From Hoeflea algicola (GTDB lineage Bacteria > Pseudomonadota > Alphaproteobacteria > Rhizobiales > Rhizobiaceae), in assembly GCF_026619415.1 (NCBI RefSeq), contig NZ_JAOVZR010000001.1:3332501-3396500 (forward strand): a DNA stretch of 64,000 nt. The letters are read 5' to 3'. Each line of letters begins with the position of its first letter. Position 1 is the stretch's first letter. Shown here one piece after another: positions 53,364 through 62,367 of this stretch. The notes beneath the pieces were generated by a model. The model was not told where the DNA came from and did no database searches. It worked only from the letters and a program-made list of their open reading frames with translations. Both the position numbers and the translations under genes were made by a program.

Positions 53364-53657
53364 TTGTGCAAGCGTCTGGAATTTGGTGCGCTCTACGCCA
53401 TCGTTGTATTGGTGGGCAGGGGGCTTGGCGTATCCCTGGCATTGAATTGCACATGCACAGCCCGGCAGGCGGGACATTCCCTGGTAAAGCTACCGTCGCT
53501 GGATGTGTACTGGCGCGTGAGGTTGGTCTGGTTTGGATGCGAGACCAATCTCACGCGCCGGCTGTTGCGCACCCTGTTGGAAGTGTTGAATGGTTACGCT
53601 GGAGGGCGGGTTCGGTGGGCATCATCGGGGCCATACTCAGATGAGCGCCGTGGGTAA
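53364..53657 (+). pseudogene. C-terminal remnant of a LysR-type regulator
   Basis: The frame contains ALYAIVVLVGRGLGVSLALN, which matches the segment of LysR effector domains seen intact at the end of the regulator at 50071 (AIVIMVSRGLGVSIIPNW), and then a LysR-like C-terminus (RLLRTLLEVL). There is no DNA-binding domain and the frame begins without a ribosome site. The preceding 300 bases (53067-53363) hold no gene I can recognise, so this is probably the decayed end of a former regulator gene. Confidence 0.55.
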
Positions 53658-53673
53658 TGCGGCGCTGCATCAA

Positions 53674-54015
53674 TCATCTAGAAAGGCCGAACAGCCCAGC
53701 ACCGAGAAAAATGACGACGGCAACAGTCAGCCAGACGAGGATGCCGACGCAGACCGCTGTGACGAAGTCGACGCGGGCAATTGTCCAATAGCAGGCCATC
53801 AGGAAGGCAACATAAGCCGGAATGGTTTTTATGCCCGCAAGACAAGTTTCTCGAAAGGCGACCATATCGCCCTTAGCACCAATAATAAGCAGCGCGATCA
53901 GGCCGAAGGTCGGAAACAACGGCAAAATTCCCGGAAGAACATTGCCACGTTTCGAGAGTGCTACGATGAGCGCCGTGGCAAGACCACCGACAATCCCCTT
54001 CCAAACGACGTCCAT
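53674..54015 (-). CDS. Small membrane protein, GlpM-like
   Basis: Integral membrane protein of 113 residues with four hydrophobic helices (about 5-20, 30-50, 62-82 and 84-108). LPGILPLFPTFGLIALLIIG near residue 28 resembles the GlpM family, whose function is poorly known (linked to alginate production in Pseudomonas). It follows the IlvD-family gene by 13 bases and is the last gene of that minus-strand operon. It may be a small accessory membrane component of the pathway or simply a hitch-hiker. Confidence 0.65.
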   Translation of the reverse strand: MDVVWKGIVGGLATALIVALSKRGNVLPGILPLFPTFGLIALLIIGAKGDMVAFRETCLAGIKTIPAYVAFLMACYWTIARVDFVTAVCVGILVWLTVAVVIFLGAGLFGLSR

Positions 54016-54028
54016 GGTCGCGCCTCCT

Positions 54029-55747
54029 TCATGCCTCCCTGGGCAATCGCGTCAGGAACTTGAAATCGCAGCCATGTTCAGCCTGCAATACCTCCTGCTT
54101 ATAAAGCCGAGCATAGCCGCGTTCCGGCAGCGCTGCCGGCGGCGGCATGGCGGCGCGACGGCGCGCCAGTTCTGCATCGTCGACGAGCAGATCGATGCGG
54201 CGGTCGCGGATTGACAGCCGAATGCGGTCGTGATTGCGCACGAGGCTGAGTGGCCCGCCAGATGCAGAGTCCGGGCTTACGTGCAAGACAATGGTCCCGT
54301 AGGCGGTGCCGCTCATGCGTGCGTCCGAAATACGGAGCATGTCCTTGACGCCCTGTCGTGCGAGCTTGGAGGGGATCGGCAGATAGCCTGCTTCGGGCAT
54401 GCGGGAAGAACTGGTCGGGCCAGCGTTCTGAAGAACCAGGATGTCGTTGGGGAGTACGTCGAGATCTGGGTCATCCACGCGCTCGGCCATATCTTCGATC
54501 GACGTGAAGACGATGGCACGGCCTTCGCTCTCGAACAGCCCCGGATCGGCTGCGGCGCGCTTGAAGATGGCCCCATTGGGCGCAAGCGATCCGAAAAGCG
54601 CAACGAGGCCGCCGACCGGCTGCAGTGGCGTTTCTAGGGCATGAACAACGTTGTGGTCGACATAGGGCGGAACGTCGTCGTTCAGCCGTTCGCCCAGGGT
54701 CGTCCCAGTGACGGTCAAGCAGTCGAGATGAAGCAACGGCTTCAGTTCGCGCAGCACGGCGCCAATACCGCCGGCAGCGAATAGGTCTTCCATGTAGTAG
54801 GCGCCCGTCGGTTTCAGGTCGACTAACACCGGCGTTGTATCGGACAGTTCATTAAGGTGATGGAGATCGACCTTGATACCTGCTCGTCCTGCGATAGCAG
54901 TTAGGTGCAGGATGGCGTTGGTGGAGCCGGAGATGGCCAGCAGCACGCGAAGTGCGTTATCAATCGATTTCGGGGTTATGATGTCGGTGGGGGTGATGCG
55001 CGACTTGACCAATTGCATTGCAGCGACGCCGGAAGCCTCGGCAGCGCGGATGCGGTCGGCGTGGACGGCAGGGATTGCGGCCGTGCCGGGCAGCATCATG
55101 CCGAGTGCTTCGGCAAGCGAGGCCATGGTGCTGGCCGTTCCCATCACCGCGCAGGTGCCCGCAGTAGTCGCTAGGCGCCCCTCGATCTCGTTAATCGTGT
55201 CTTTATCGAATTCGCCGCCGCGATACCGCGCCCAGAAACGACGACAATCGGTGCAGGCACCGAGCTTCTCGCCGCGCCAGCGTCCGGTCATCATCGGTCC
55301 GGTAACGAGTTGGACGGCGGGAACGTTGGCAGAAACTGCACCCATCAGTTGGGCTGGAACAGTCTTGTCGCATCCGCCGATCAGAACCACCGCGTCCATC
55401 GGCTGGCCGCGGACCATTTCCTCAGTATCCATGGCCATCAGGTTGCGGAAGAAGAGGCTGGTTGGATTGAGAAAGACTTCGCCAAGCGAAATGGTTGGAA
55501 ACTCGAGTGGCAAGCCGCCTGCCGAAATGACGCCGCGCTTCACGGCGGCGACCAGTTCGGGGACCAGTCGATGGCAATTATTGAATTCGCTGTAGGTGGT
55601 GGCAATACCAACCACCGGACGCGCCAACATTTCGTTCGAGTGGCCCATGGAGCGCGCAAACGACATGCGCAGATAATTGGAAAAGTCCTTATCCCCGTAG
55701 CTGGTCAGGCCGCGAGAAAGACCTGTTTCCGACGGTTCGGTCATCAT
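54029..55747 (-). CDS. IlvD/Edd-family dehydratase (sugar-acid dehydratase type)
   Basis: Iron-sulfur dehydratase of 572 residues. The three Cys regions are visible: NCHRLV near residue 60, IGGCDKTVPAQLMGAVSANV near 131, and TAGTCAVMGTASTMASLAEA near 202. The group includes dihydroxyacid dehydratase and aldonate dehydratases (arabonate, xylonate, galactonate). The neighbours (cyclase, epimerase, SDR) favour a sugar-acid role: dehydration of an aldonate to a 2-keto-3-deoxy acid. The start is placed at the ATG 55747 with GAGGCG upstream; the frame is open for 39 more codons into the regulator gene. It is downstream of the GntR gene. Confidence 0.9.
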   Translation of the reverse strand: MMTEPSETGLSRGLTSYGDKDFSNYLRMSFARSMGHSNEMLARPVVGIATTYSEFNNCHRLVPELVAAVKRGVISAGGLPLEFPTISLGEVFLNPTSLFFRNLMAMDTEEMVRGQPMDAVVLIGGCDKTVPAQLMGAVSANVPAVQLVTGPMMTGRWRGEKLGACTDCRRFWARYRGGEFDKDTINEIEGRLATTAGTCAVMGTASTMASLAEALGMMLPGTAAIPAVHADRIRAAEASGVAAMQLVKSRITPTDIITPKSIDNALRVLLAISGSTNAILHLTAIAGRAGIKVDLHHLNELSDTTPVLVDLKPTGAYYMEDLFAAGGIGAVLRELKPLLHLDCLTVTGTTLGERLNDDVPPYVDHNVVHALETPLQPVGGLVALFGSLAPNGAIFKRAAADPGLFESEGRAIVFTSIEDMAERVDDPDLDVLPNDILVLQNAGPTSSSRMPEAGYLPIPSKLARQGVKDMLRISDARMSGTAYGTIVLHVSPDSASGGPLSLVRNHDRIRLSIRDRRIDLLVDDAELARRRAAMPPPAALPERGYARLYKQEVLQAEHGCDFKFLTRLPREA

Positions 55748-55797
55748 TGTTCGCCTCAAAATTAATGAAAATGCTGTTAGGGAGAGATTGCCGCCGA

Positions 55798-56508
55798 TTA
55801 GTCGATCAAAGTTCCGAAGGTCCGCAAATAAGCGTTCTTCGATGGAGGGAGATGGCCACGGCACAGGTCTATCAATGCTCCACGATCCTGACGGGTGATC
55901 GCGTCGATCATCATGTGATGCTCATCGCGGGCCTTGCGGCGCTTCGCCGGACTTATCAAGACATGGAAGCGGATGCCGTGCGCCCGCTGGGCATAGGTTT
56001 TGATCGCTTCGGCGAGGTAGGCATTCCCACACAGGTCGAATAGCTTGCTGTGAAACCGCTGGTTCGAGCGAAACACCTCAACGAGATCTTCCTGTTCGAT
56101 GGCGTGGTCGTGATCAGACTGGATGGCCGTTAACTCTTCGAGGTCTTCCGGCTTCACGGGGAACTCGATCTGCGCAGCAGCGGAGGTTTCAAGCATTTCA
56201 CGCAAGGAATAGAGCTGCTCGACATCACGGGTCGAAAAGGCCCGTACCAGCGCGCCGCGATTGGGGATACGTTCGACGATACCCATGCGGCTCAGTTCGG
56301 TAAAGACCTGCCGTAGAATATGACGCGTCACGCCGAAGCGCGCGCAAAGCTCTTCCTCGATCAGTCGTTCGCGCGGGTGCAGTTTACCGAGGACGATGTC
56401 CTCTTCCATCGCGGCTACGACGCGATCAAGTGCCGTCCCTGTGCCCACTTGGTCGTCCTGTGCGCCCTTTGGCGCCGCCAGTGCATTTGTTGTTGCTGAT
56501 GTATTCAA
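55798..56508 (-). CDS. GntR-family regulator, FadR subfamily (FCD domain)
   Basis: Regulator of 236 residues. The winged helix (about 25-95) contains LIEEELCARFGVTRHILRQV, and an all-helical FCD ligand domain follows from about 110 (LYSLREMLETSAAAQIEF, later NQRFHSKLFDLCGN and EHHMMIDAI with metal-site His). FCD regulators respond to organic or sugar acids. It is read divergently from the cyclase gene, and a set of GACAAT half-sites fills the spacer. It heads the minus-strand unit with the IlvD-family dehydratase and probably also controls the + operon. Confidence 0.9.
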   Translation of the reverse strand: MNTSATTNALAAPKGAQDDQVGTGTALDRVVAAMEEDIVLGKLHPRERLIEEELCARFGVTRHILRQVFTELSRMGIVERIPNRGALVRAFSTRDVEQLYSLREMLETSAAAQIEFPVKPEDLEELTAIQSDHDHAIEQEDLVEVFRSNQRFHSKLFDLCGNAYLAEAIKTYAQRAHGIRFHVLISPAKRRKARDEHHMMIDAITRQDRGALIDLCRGHLPPSKNAYLRTFGTLID

Positions 56509-56583
56509 GGTGCTGGCTCCGACATGTTTACCTTATGAGATTGTAGTGACTGACTCAATTATCACACTCCCTTTCGCACATCC

Positions 56584-56645
56584 GATTTGAATTGTCGAAT
56601 GGATTATCGACAATATTATTGATACAATAGTTGACAATTCAAATC
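56584..56645. promoter_or_regulatory. Nested inverted repeats of ATTGTC/GACAAT, probable GntR operators
   Basis: GATTTGAATTGTC (56584-56596) and GACAATTCAAATC (56633-56645) are a perfect 13-bp inverted pair. Inside lies ATTGTCGA (56591-56598) paired with TCGACAAT (56607-56614). So the half-site GACAAT occurs in three positions, two on one strand and one inverted. The region separates the GntR gene from the divergent cyclase operon. Confidence 0.7.
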
Positions 56646-56742
56646 CTCTGGCCCACTAGTGGTGTCAGACACGTCACGTAAATGATTTTCGATGGTCGCC
56701 TGCCGGTTGATGGGTGACGAATCGCTCAGCGGGGTTTGGGTC

Positions 56743-57714
56743 ATGTGCTCAGAATGCTTTGTAACTGCGGCCATGAAGTCGCGCATCGCCGCCCATGGTG
56801 CGGCTTTCCGCAAGGCGACCGCCAGCCCGTTCGGCTCCGATGATGAGGTCGGTATGCTCAACCTAATGGACGCCGCCTCGCGTCAGGCGATCATGGATCG
56901 TGCCGATCCGACTAAGGTCTACGACCTTTCGGTCGACAACTTTGTCGGTATGCCTGGCTGGTTTGGCGCCGAGGATCAGCCCTATCAAATCTGGATGACA
57001 CACACGCCCGAGGGCGAGAAAATTGATGACATCATGCGTGTCGGCAAGGAGGCGAACGATCTAGTTTCCTATTCGGGTGACTCTATCTCAATGTACACCC
57101 ATACCGGCACCCATATCGATGCGCTGAACCACTTTGGATACGACGGCAAAATCTTCAACGGTTTCTCCGCAAAGGAACATCTGGGTAGTCGTGCCTGGCG
57201 CAAGTCCGGCGCCGACAAGCATCCGCCTGTCGTCGCACGCGGCATTATGCTGGATGTGGCTGCGCTCCTCGGTGTCGATGTGCTGCCGCCGAGTTATGGC
57301 ATCGGCGAAGCGGATCTGCGCGGCTGCCTGAAGCATCAGGACGTTGAGCTACGCCCCGGTGATGTGGTGCTGATTCGCACTGGACGCATGCGGCTGTGGC
57401 CCGATCGCGACGCCTACCTTCCAAATCCTCCTGGTCTCAATCGCGAGGGCGCGGAGTTCTTGGCCAAGGCCGGCGCCATCATCATCGGAGCGGACAACCA
57501 CTGCCTCGAGCAGGCTCCTTCGGCCGATCCAGAAAACTGGCAGGTGGTGCACACCTACCTGCTGGCGGAAGCCGGAGTGCCAATCTTGGAGATCGCTAAC
57601 TTGGAGGATCTCGCCGATGACAAAGTTTACGAATTCGCTTTTTTTGGCGCCTGTATCCGATTTCGCGGGGCGACTGGTTCGCCGATGCGGCCCATCGCCA
57701 TGCCGTTGCGCTGA
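56743..57714 (+). CDS. Cyclase-family (kynurenine formamidase-like) hydrolase
   Basis: Metal-dependent hydrolase of the cyclase/KynB superfamily, 323 residues. The metal and catalytic motif is HTGTHIDALNHFGYDG near residue 128, and GADNHCLEQAP follows near 250. The family opens cyclic imides, formamides or lactone-like esters. I preferred the ATG at 56743 because the protein then starts MCSECF, a pattern seen in this family, with GGGG upstream; 56692 and 56773 are other options. It is the first gene of the + operon next to the GntR gene. In a sugar-acid context it could act as a lactonase-type enzyme. Confidence 0.85.
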   Translation: MCSECFVTAAMKSRIAAHGAAFRKATASPFGSDDEVGMLNLMDAASRQAIMDRADPTKVYDLSVDNFVGMPGWFGAEDQPYQIWMTHTPEGEKIDDIMRVGKEANDLVSYSGDSISMYTHTGTHIDALNHFGYDGKIFNGFSAKEHLGSRAWRKSGADKHPPVVARGIMLDVAALLGVDVLPPSYGIGEADLRGCLKHQDVELRPGDVVLIRTGRMRLWPDRDAYLPNPPGLNREGAEFLAKAGAIIIGADNHCLEQAPSADPENWQVVHTYLLAEAGVPILEIANLEDLADDKVYEFAFFGACIRFRGATGSPMRPIAMPLR

Positions 57715-57813
57715 TCGGTTGCCTTTGCGCACGAGGCTGTACGGACGTCTGCTCCGATCGATGCCATGCAGCGGAACGCAACGTTTTCAATACGAAAATT
57801 TCGAGGTAGCGGC

Positions 57814-58725
57814 GTGAGCACGCGGGTTCATTTGGTGACAGGCGCAGGCGGACTGGTAGGGCGGGCGGTAACGGACCAACTGCGCGCCCGTGGGGATCGC
57901 GTTATCGGCATTGATCGGATGGCGTCTGGCGAGGGCGACGGGCGCATTATCGATTGCGACCTGCGCGACACGCATCGCCTACACCAGTTGGCGTATGCCC
58001 ACGATCTGGACACGATCATCCATTGTGGGGCTCATTCCGGTCCCATGGTGGCGCGGGACAATCCGTATGATCTGGTTTCTGTCAATGTGATTGGCACCGC
58101 CAACGTGCTGGAAATTGCCCGCGTCCGCCGGCTGCGTCGCTTCGTCAACTGCTCCTCGGTTAGCGTCTATGGAGCAACGGTGGCCGGGCCTGTCGTGGAG
58201 AACGTGCCGCTTCATCCGTCCACGGTCTATGGCGCGACCAAGCTCGCTGCCGAATATCTGGTGACCGCCTATGCGAAAGAGCATCGGCTGGCCGCTGTGT
58301 CGTTGCGGCTTTCGTGGGTATACGGGCCGAACAGGACGACAAACTGCCTGCTGCGTCGCATGGTAGACGATGCGATTGAAGGAAAGCCTACCCGGGTCGA
58401 TTGGGGTGCGGGGTTCCATCGTCAATATATCCATGCGGACGATGCGGCGGCGGCGTTGATCGCGGCGGTCGACGCCGCAAGCATCGACCAGCACGCTTAC
58501 AATATCACCGGTGACACCTATCAGACGCTCACCGAAACGGCGGAACTGGTACGGCGCGTTTTGCCGCAAGCTGATATCCGGTTCGGCGAGGGCAACGATC
58601 CCGGTGATGACGTGCAGCACCGTTTCGACATCACGGCAGCCAGGCGAGATCTCGACTATGTGCCGGCTATCTCGCTCGAAGAGGGAATCCGGCGCTTCGC
58701 CGAAACCATTAAAGAGCAGAGGTAA
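57814..58725 (+). CDS. NAD-dependent epimerase/dehydratase (extended SDR)
   Basis: Extended SDR of 303 residues with an intact set of motifs: VTGAGGLVGRAV near residue 8, the Ser strand FVNCSSVSVYG and YGATKLAAEY (YxxxK) near 143, followed by LRLSWVYGPNR. It starts at GTG 57814 with GAGG seven bases upstream; an ATG 16 codons earlier is inside non-coding sequence. Members act on nucleotide sugars or on sugar acids such as uronates. It follows the cyclase gene and precedes an SDR gene by three bases. Confidence 0.88.
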   Translation: MSTRVHLVTGAGGLVGRAVTDQLRARGDRVIGIDRMASGEGDGRIIDCDLRDTHRLHQLAYAHDLDTIIHCGAHSGPMVARDNPYDLVSVNVIGTANVLEIARVRRLRRFVNCSSVSVYGATVAGPVVENVPLHPSTVYGATKLAAEYLVTAYAKEHRLAAVSLRLSWVYGPNRTTNCLLRRMVDDAIEGKPTRVDWGAGFHRQYIHADDAAAALIAAVDAASIDQHAYNITGDTYQTLTETAELVRRVLPQADIRFGEGNDPGDDVQHRFDITAARRDLDYVPAISLEEGIRRFAETIKEQR

Positions 58726-58728
58726 TAC

Positions 58729-59499
58729 GTGGGAAACTTGGGTATCAACATTTTCTCTCTCACCGGGCGCACGGCAGTCGTGACCGGTGGAAGCCGTGGC
58801 ATCGGCGCCGCCATCGTAGAACTTTTCCTTCGCTACGGCGCCAAGGTCGTTTTTTGCCACGCCCGTGACGATGCCGAGGCACAGGCCCTAACAGCGCGGC
58901 TCGCCGGCGAAGGCCTTTCCGTATCCGGCCAGGAGTGCGACGTCGCCGACGAGGCGGCGGTTGCTGCCTTCGCGCAATTCGCAAAGGCTGAACTGGGTCA
59001 TGTGGATATTCTGGTCAACAGCGCCGGAGTGAGTGGCGACAAGGCTTTCGAAGCGATCACGGTCGCGGACTTCGACCACATGATTGATATCAATCTGCGC
59101 GGAACGTTTCTGATGACGCAGGCATTTTTCTCAGAGATGGTCGAGCGAAAATTCGGCAGGGTAATCAATCTTGCCTCGCAGCTCGCCTATAAGGGTGCAC
59201 CGGCGATGGCGCATTATTGCGCCTCTAAGGGTGGTGTCGTTGGCTTCACCAGGGCGCTTTCCTATGACGGCGCGCCCCATGGAGTGACGGTCAATGCCAT
59301 CGCGCCTGGACCGATCGAAACGGCGCAACTTGCCGGAATGACGGATGGGTGGAGGCGCTTGAAACATGCCGAGCTGCCCATAGGCCGGTTCGGGACCGTC
59401 GACGAGATTGCGCCTGTAGCACTACTACTTGCCTCGGCGGCGGGCTCATATTTCGTTGGTCAGACACTGTCGCCTAACGGCGGCGACGTGATGCTCTGA
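58729..59499 (+). CDS. SDR-family oxidoreductase
   Basis: Classical SDR of 256 residues: VVTGGSRGIGAAIVELF near residue 18, NSAGVSGDKAF near 97, catalytic Ser in NLASQLAYKG and MAHYCASKGGVVGFTRA (YxxxK) near 161. It starts at GTG 58729 with AGAGG upstream, three bases after the epimerase stop. It probably oxidises or reduces a sugar acid or polyol. The GroEL-like gene starts only four bases after its stop. Confidence 0.9.
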   Translation: MGNLGINIFSLTGRTAVVTGGSRGIGAAIVELFLRYGAKVVFCHARDDAEAQALTARLAGEGLSVSGQECDVADEAAVAAFAQFAKAELGHVDILVNSAGVSGDKAFEAITVADFDHMIDINLRGTFLMTQAFFSEMVERKFGRVINLASQLAYKGAPAMAHYCASKGGVVGFTRALSYDGAPHGVTVNAIAPGPIETAQLAGMTDGWRRLKHAELPIGRFGTVDEIAPVALLLASAAGSYFVGQTLSPNGGDVML

Positions 59500-59503
59500 C
59501 GTC

Positions 59504-61111
59504 ATGCTGCAGCACCGCCCCCCATTCGAAAACCAAACGCTTCGGCGCATCCTACACGGCGCAGATCAACTCGCCGATCTGGTCGAGTTGACGCTGGGAC
59601 CAGTCGGTCGCGCCGTGCTGATTGATCGCGGCGCGGCAATACCCCTTGTAGGTGACAACGGCTATGCGGTCGCGACACACTTCGATATTGCCGACCCGGT
59701 GGCGCAATGCGGTGTCCAGACACTTCGCCACCTTGCCTGGGAAATGTCGCGCGATTTCGGAGATGGTGCGGCAACCGCGATCGTGCTTGCCCGTGCCGTT
59801 CTGGCCGAGCTGGTCAACATGATGGACGCAGGTTACGATCCGCAGCATCTCGGCGAGGCGGTCGTTCGCCGTGCCAAGGCGATTGCAGCGCAGATCGAAG
59901 CGAGCGCAGTAACGGCAAACGATATCGGCACGTTGAAAGCGGTTGCGACGACGGCAGCGGGAGGCGATGTCGAGTTGGGCGGCGCGATCGGTGAAGCCTT
60001 TCATGCTGTCGGCAGGGCAGGCACAGTCATCGTCGAAGCTGGGCACGGCATGGGCGATGAGATCGAGACGCGGCCGGGAATGCATTTCGATTCCGGGTGG
60101 CTTTCGGAGGATTTTGTCAACGAAGACGCACTGGGCAAGGCGATCTACGATGACGCCTATATCCTCGTCGCCAGTGGTCGCATCGATCGCTTCGACGACA
60201 TCCTGCCGATGTTGGAAGTCTTTTCCCAGCGCAAGAAACCGTTGATCGTCATTGCCGGTGAGGTGGCTGGTGAAGCCCTGGCGACGCTGGTACTCAACCG
60301 GCGCAAGAGCAGAGCGCTGGTTTGCGCGGTGGCGGCGCCGGGCGCTGGCGACTGGAAAACCATGAACCTGGGCGATATCGCGGCGGCCACCGGCGCTACC
60401 TTGATCGGTGACGAGACAGGTCATAGCTTGGCCCAAATCAAGCCTGCAATGGTCGGGCGCGCCCGCCGGATTGAGATCGGCAGATCCCATACGGCGATTG
60501 TCGGCGGCGGTGCCGATCCACAAACGCTTGAAGCACGCATGGCCCACATCCGGAGCGAAATCGCAAGCGCGCGGTATCTCGCCTACGATCGTGAGCAGCA
60601 TGAACTGCGGCTTGCCCGTCTTTCCGGTGCAATTGCCCTCTTGCGGATCGGCGCTGCAACAAAGCCCATACATGACCAAAGGTTGGAAGTAGCCAAACGT
60701 GCGGTTGCCGCCACAAGAAGCGCTCGCGCTGCCGGCGTGGTGCAGGGTGGCGGTACAAGCTTCTTTCGAGCTGCCGTTCAGGCGGCCGCAGCAGCAAGCG
60801 GCAACGAGACCGAACTGATGGCCGCCAAAGTCCTGGCGGGTGCGTTGGGCGCGCCGATGCGGGCCATCGTCTCCAACCGAGGGCGCGACGCCGCGCACAT
60901 GGTCGGCCTCGTAGCCCTCTCCTCCGATACCTCAACCGGCTATGACGCCGCCGGCGATCGAATCACGAACCTGCATGCGGCCGGTATCATCGACGCATGC
61001 GAGATCACAGTCGAGGCGCTGACGCGAGCTGTCGCTACGGCTGCCACGCTTGGCTCGGTCGCGGCAGCGACTTCGCCTCTCTCGAAACAAAACAACCGGG
61101 GTGCTGCATGA
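59504..61111 (+). CDS. Divergent GroEL-like (type I chaperonin) paralogue
   Basis: Full-length chaperonin homologue of 535 residues, alignable with E. coli GroEL over its whole length by eye. Conserved parts include TLGPVGR (30-36), GDGAATA (86-92), EALATLVLN and GGG (415-417). Key changes: the residue aligned with catalytic Asp52 is Asn52, Asp87 is kept, and Asp398 aligns with Arg399. In the apical domain Tyr199, Pro202 and Tyr203 are Trp, Glu and Asp; Phe204 is kept. These changes would be expected to abolish ATP hydrolysis and alter substrate/GroES binding. It has no GGM tail. It is inside an operon (four bases after an SDR; ATGA overlap with an ABC ATPase), and no groES is seen. Role unknown. 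Confidence 0.9.
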   Translation: MLQHRPPFENQTLRRILHGADQLADLVELTLGPVGRAVLIDRGAAIPLVGDNGYAVATHFDIADPVAQCGVQTLRHLAWEMSRDFGDGAATAIVLARAVLAELVNMMDAGYDPQHLGEAVVRRAKAIAAQIEASAVTANDIGTLKAVATTAAGGDVELGGAIGEAFHAVGRAGTVIVEAGHGMGDEIETRPGMHFDSGWLSEDFVNEDALGKAIYDDAYILVASGRIDRFDDILPMLEVFSQRKKPLIVIAGEVAGEALATLVLNRRKSRALVCAVAAPGAGDWKTMNLGDIAAATGATLIGDETGHSLAQIKPAMVGRARRIEIGRSHTAIVGGGADPQTLEARMAHIRSEIASARYLAYDREQHELRLARLSGAIALLRIGAATKPIHDQRLEVAKRAVAATRSARAAGVVQGGGTSFFRAAVQAAAAASGNETELMAAKVLAGALGAPMRAIVSNRGRDAAHMVGLVALSSDTSTGYDAAGDRITNLHAAGIIDACEITVEALTRAVATAATLGSVAAATSPLSKQNNRGAA

Positions 61112-62295
61112 TGCCAAAGCCGTCTCGTCAAACCACCTCCCTCGCGACAGGCGCGCAAAAGGAAGCTATGATGCCAGAGGCAAGAACCCAAACATTCCAG
61201 GCCGATGTCGGTTCACCAGCCGCGCCACCTATGCTCGAAATTGTAGAGGCGACGCATCGCTATGGTGATGTCGTGGCGCTCGACGGCGTGACCGTGGTTG
61301 CCCGACAGGGTGAATTCCTCACCATCCTTGGTGAAAGCGGCTCCGGCAAGACGACTCTGCTTCGCATCATTTCCGGGCTGGAGCGCCCAACCGCGGCCAG
61401 GGCGGTGCGTATCGGTGGCGCCGACGTGTCGGAGCTTGGCGCCAGCGATCGCGATTGCACAACGGTGTTCCAGCATTATGCCCTGTTCCCCCACATGTCT
61501 GTGCGTGAGAACGTGGAATATGGTCTGAAAGTGCGCGGCGTTGCGACTGATGAGCGCCGCAAGCGGGCCATGGAAGCACTTGAGCTGGTTCGTCTCATCC
61601 ATACGTCGGAGCGGCGAATCCATCAATTGAGTGGTGGAGAACGTCAGCGAGTAGCGCTGGCACGTGCCTTTGTGACACGGCCTTCCATCCTGCTGCTCGA
61701 TGAGCCGCTGGGGGCGCTCGACGAGAAGTTGCGCCTCGATATGCAGGAAGAGCTTATCGCCATTCAGCGCAACCTAGGCATTACTTTCGTCTACATCACC
61801 CACAGTCAGGAAGAAGCTTTGACCATGAGTGATCGCGTGCTTCTCATGAAGTCAGGCGAGATCGCCCAGGAGGGGCATCCGACCGAACTTTTTGACCGTC
61901 CGAACAGTGCTTTCGCGGCCAGGTTCATGGGCGTAGAGAATATTCTCGAAGGCGTCATCGAAAAGGTCGGCTTGCCTTACGTAACGCTCAATACGGGCGG
62001 CCATTTTATTACTGGCTTATGGTGTGGCAAATCCATGCCTCGCGTGGGGGCAAAGGTTGTGACAGGTGTTCGTGCCGAGCGTGTGCGTCTTTCGAATGCC
62101 AACGAAGCTCCTTTGTCGGCCAACGGGATTTCTTGCCGCCGCAGGGCCTCGGTTTACAAGGGCAAATACCTTGATCTGACACTGGATACGGAAATCGGTC
62201 CGATCCGGACCCGCCTCTGGGATGTCGACGCCGCGCCAACCGAACCCACCTTCATCCACTGGTCGCACGATACGTGCACCGTCATGGATCCCTGA
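61108..62295 (+). CDS. ABC transporter ATP-binding protein, PotA type
   Basis: ATPase of a polyamine/opine-type importer, up to 395 residues. Walker A GESGSGKTT lies about 75 residues in, LSGGERQRVALARAF is the signature, and Walker B is ILLLDEPLGALDEKLR; the TOBE region follows (GVENILEGVIEKVG, VRAERVRLS). Its ATG at 61108 overlaps the GroEL-like stop by four bases. A later ATG at 61168 has a better AAAGGAAG site and would drop 20 residues that are not typical of PotA, so the true start is open. It works with the binding protein and permease that follow. Confidence 0.9.
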   Translation: MMPKPSRQTTSLATGAQKEAMMPEARTQTFQADVGSPAAPPMLEIVEATHRYGDVVALDGVTVVARQGEFLTILGESGSGKTTLLRIISGLERPTAARAVRIGGADVSELGASDRDCTTVFQHYALFPHMSVRENVEYGLKVRGVATDERRKRAMEALELVRLIHTSERRIHQLSGGERQRVALARAFVTRPSILLLDEPLGALDEKLRLDMQEELIAIQRNLGITFVYITHSQEEALTMSDRVLLMKSGEIAQEGHPTELFDRPNSAFAARFMGVENILEGVIEKVGLPYVTLNTGGHFITGLWCGKSMPRVGAKVVTGVRAERVRLSNANEAPLSANGISCRRRASVYKGKYLDLTLDTEIGPIRTRLWDVDAAPTEPTFIHWSHDTCTVMDP

Positions 62296-62367
62296 ACGGG
62301 TCCATCCACGATTCCGCGACCGTCAACAAACGGCGAGGAAGCAACCGGAAGTAAAGGGAGTAAACAA

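Noticed and set aside
59552..60898. 448-codon minus-strand frame
   Set aside because: It is antisense to the GroEL-like gene, which has clear family motifs.
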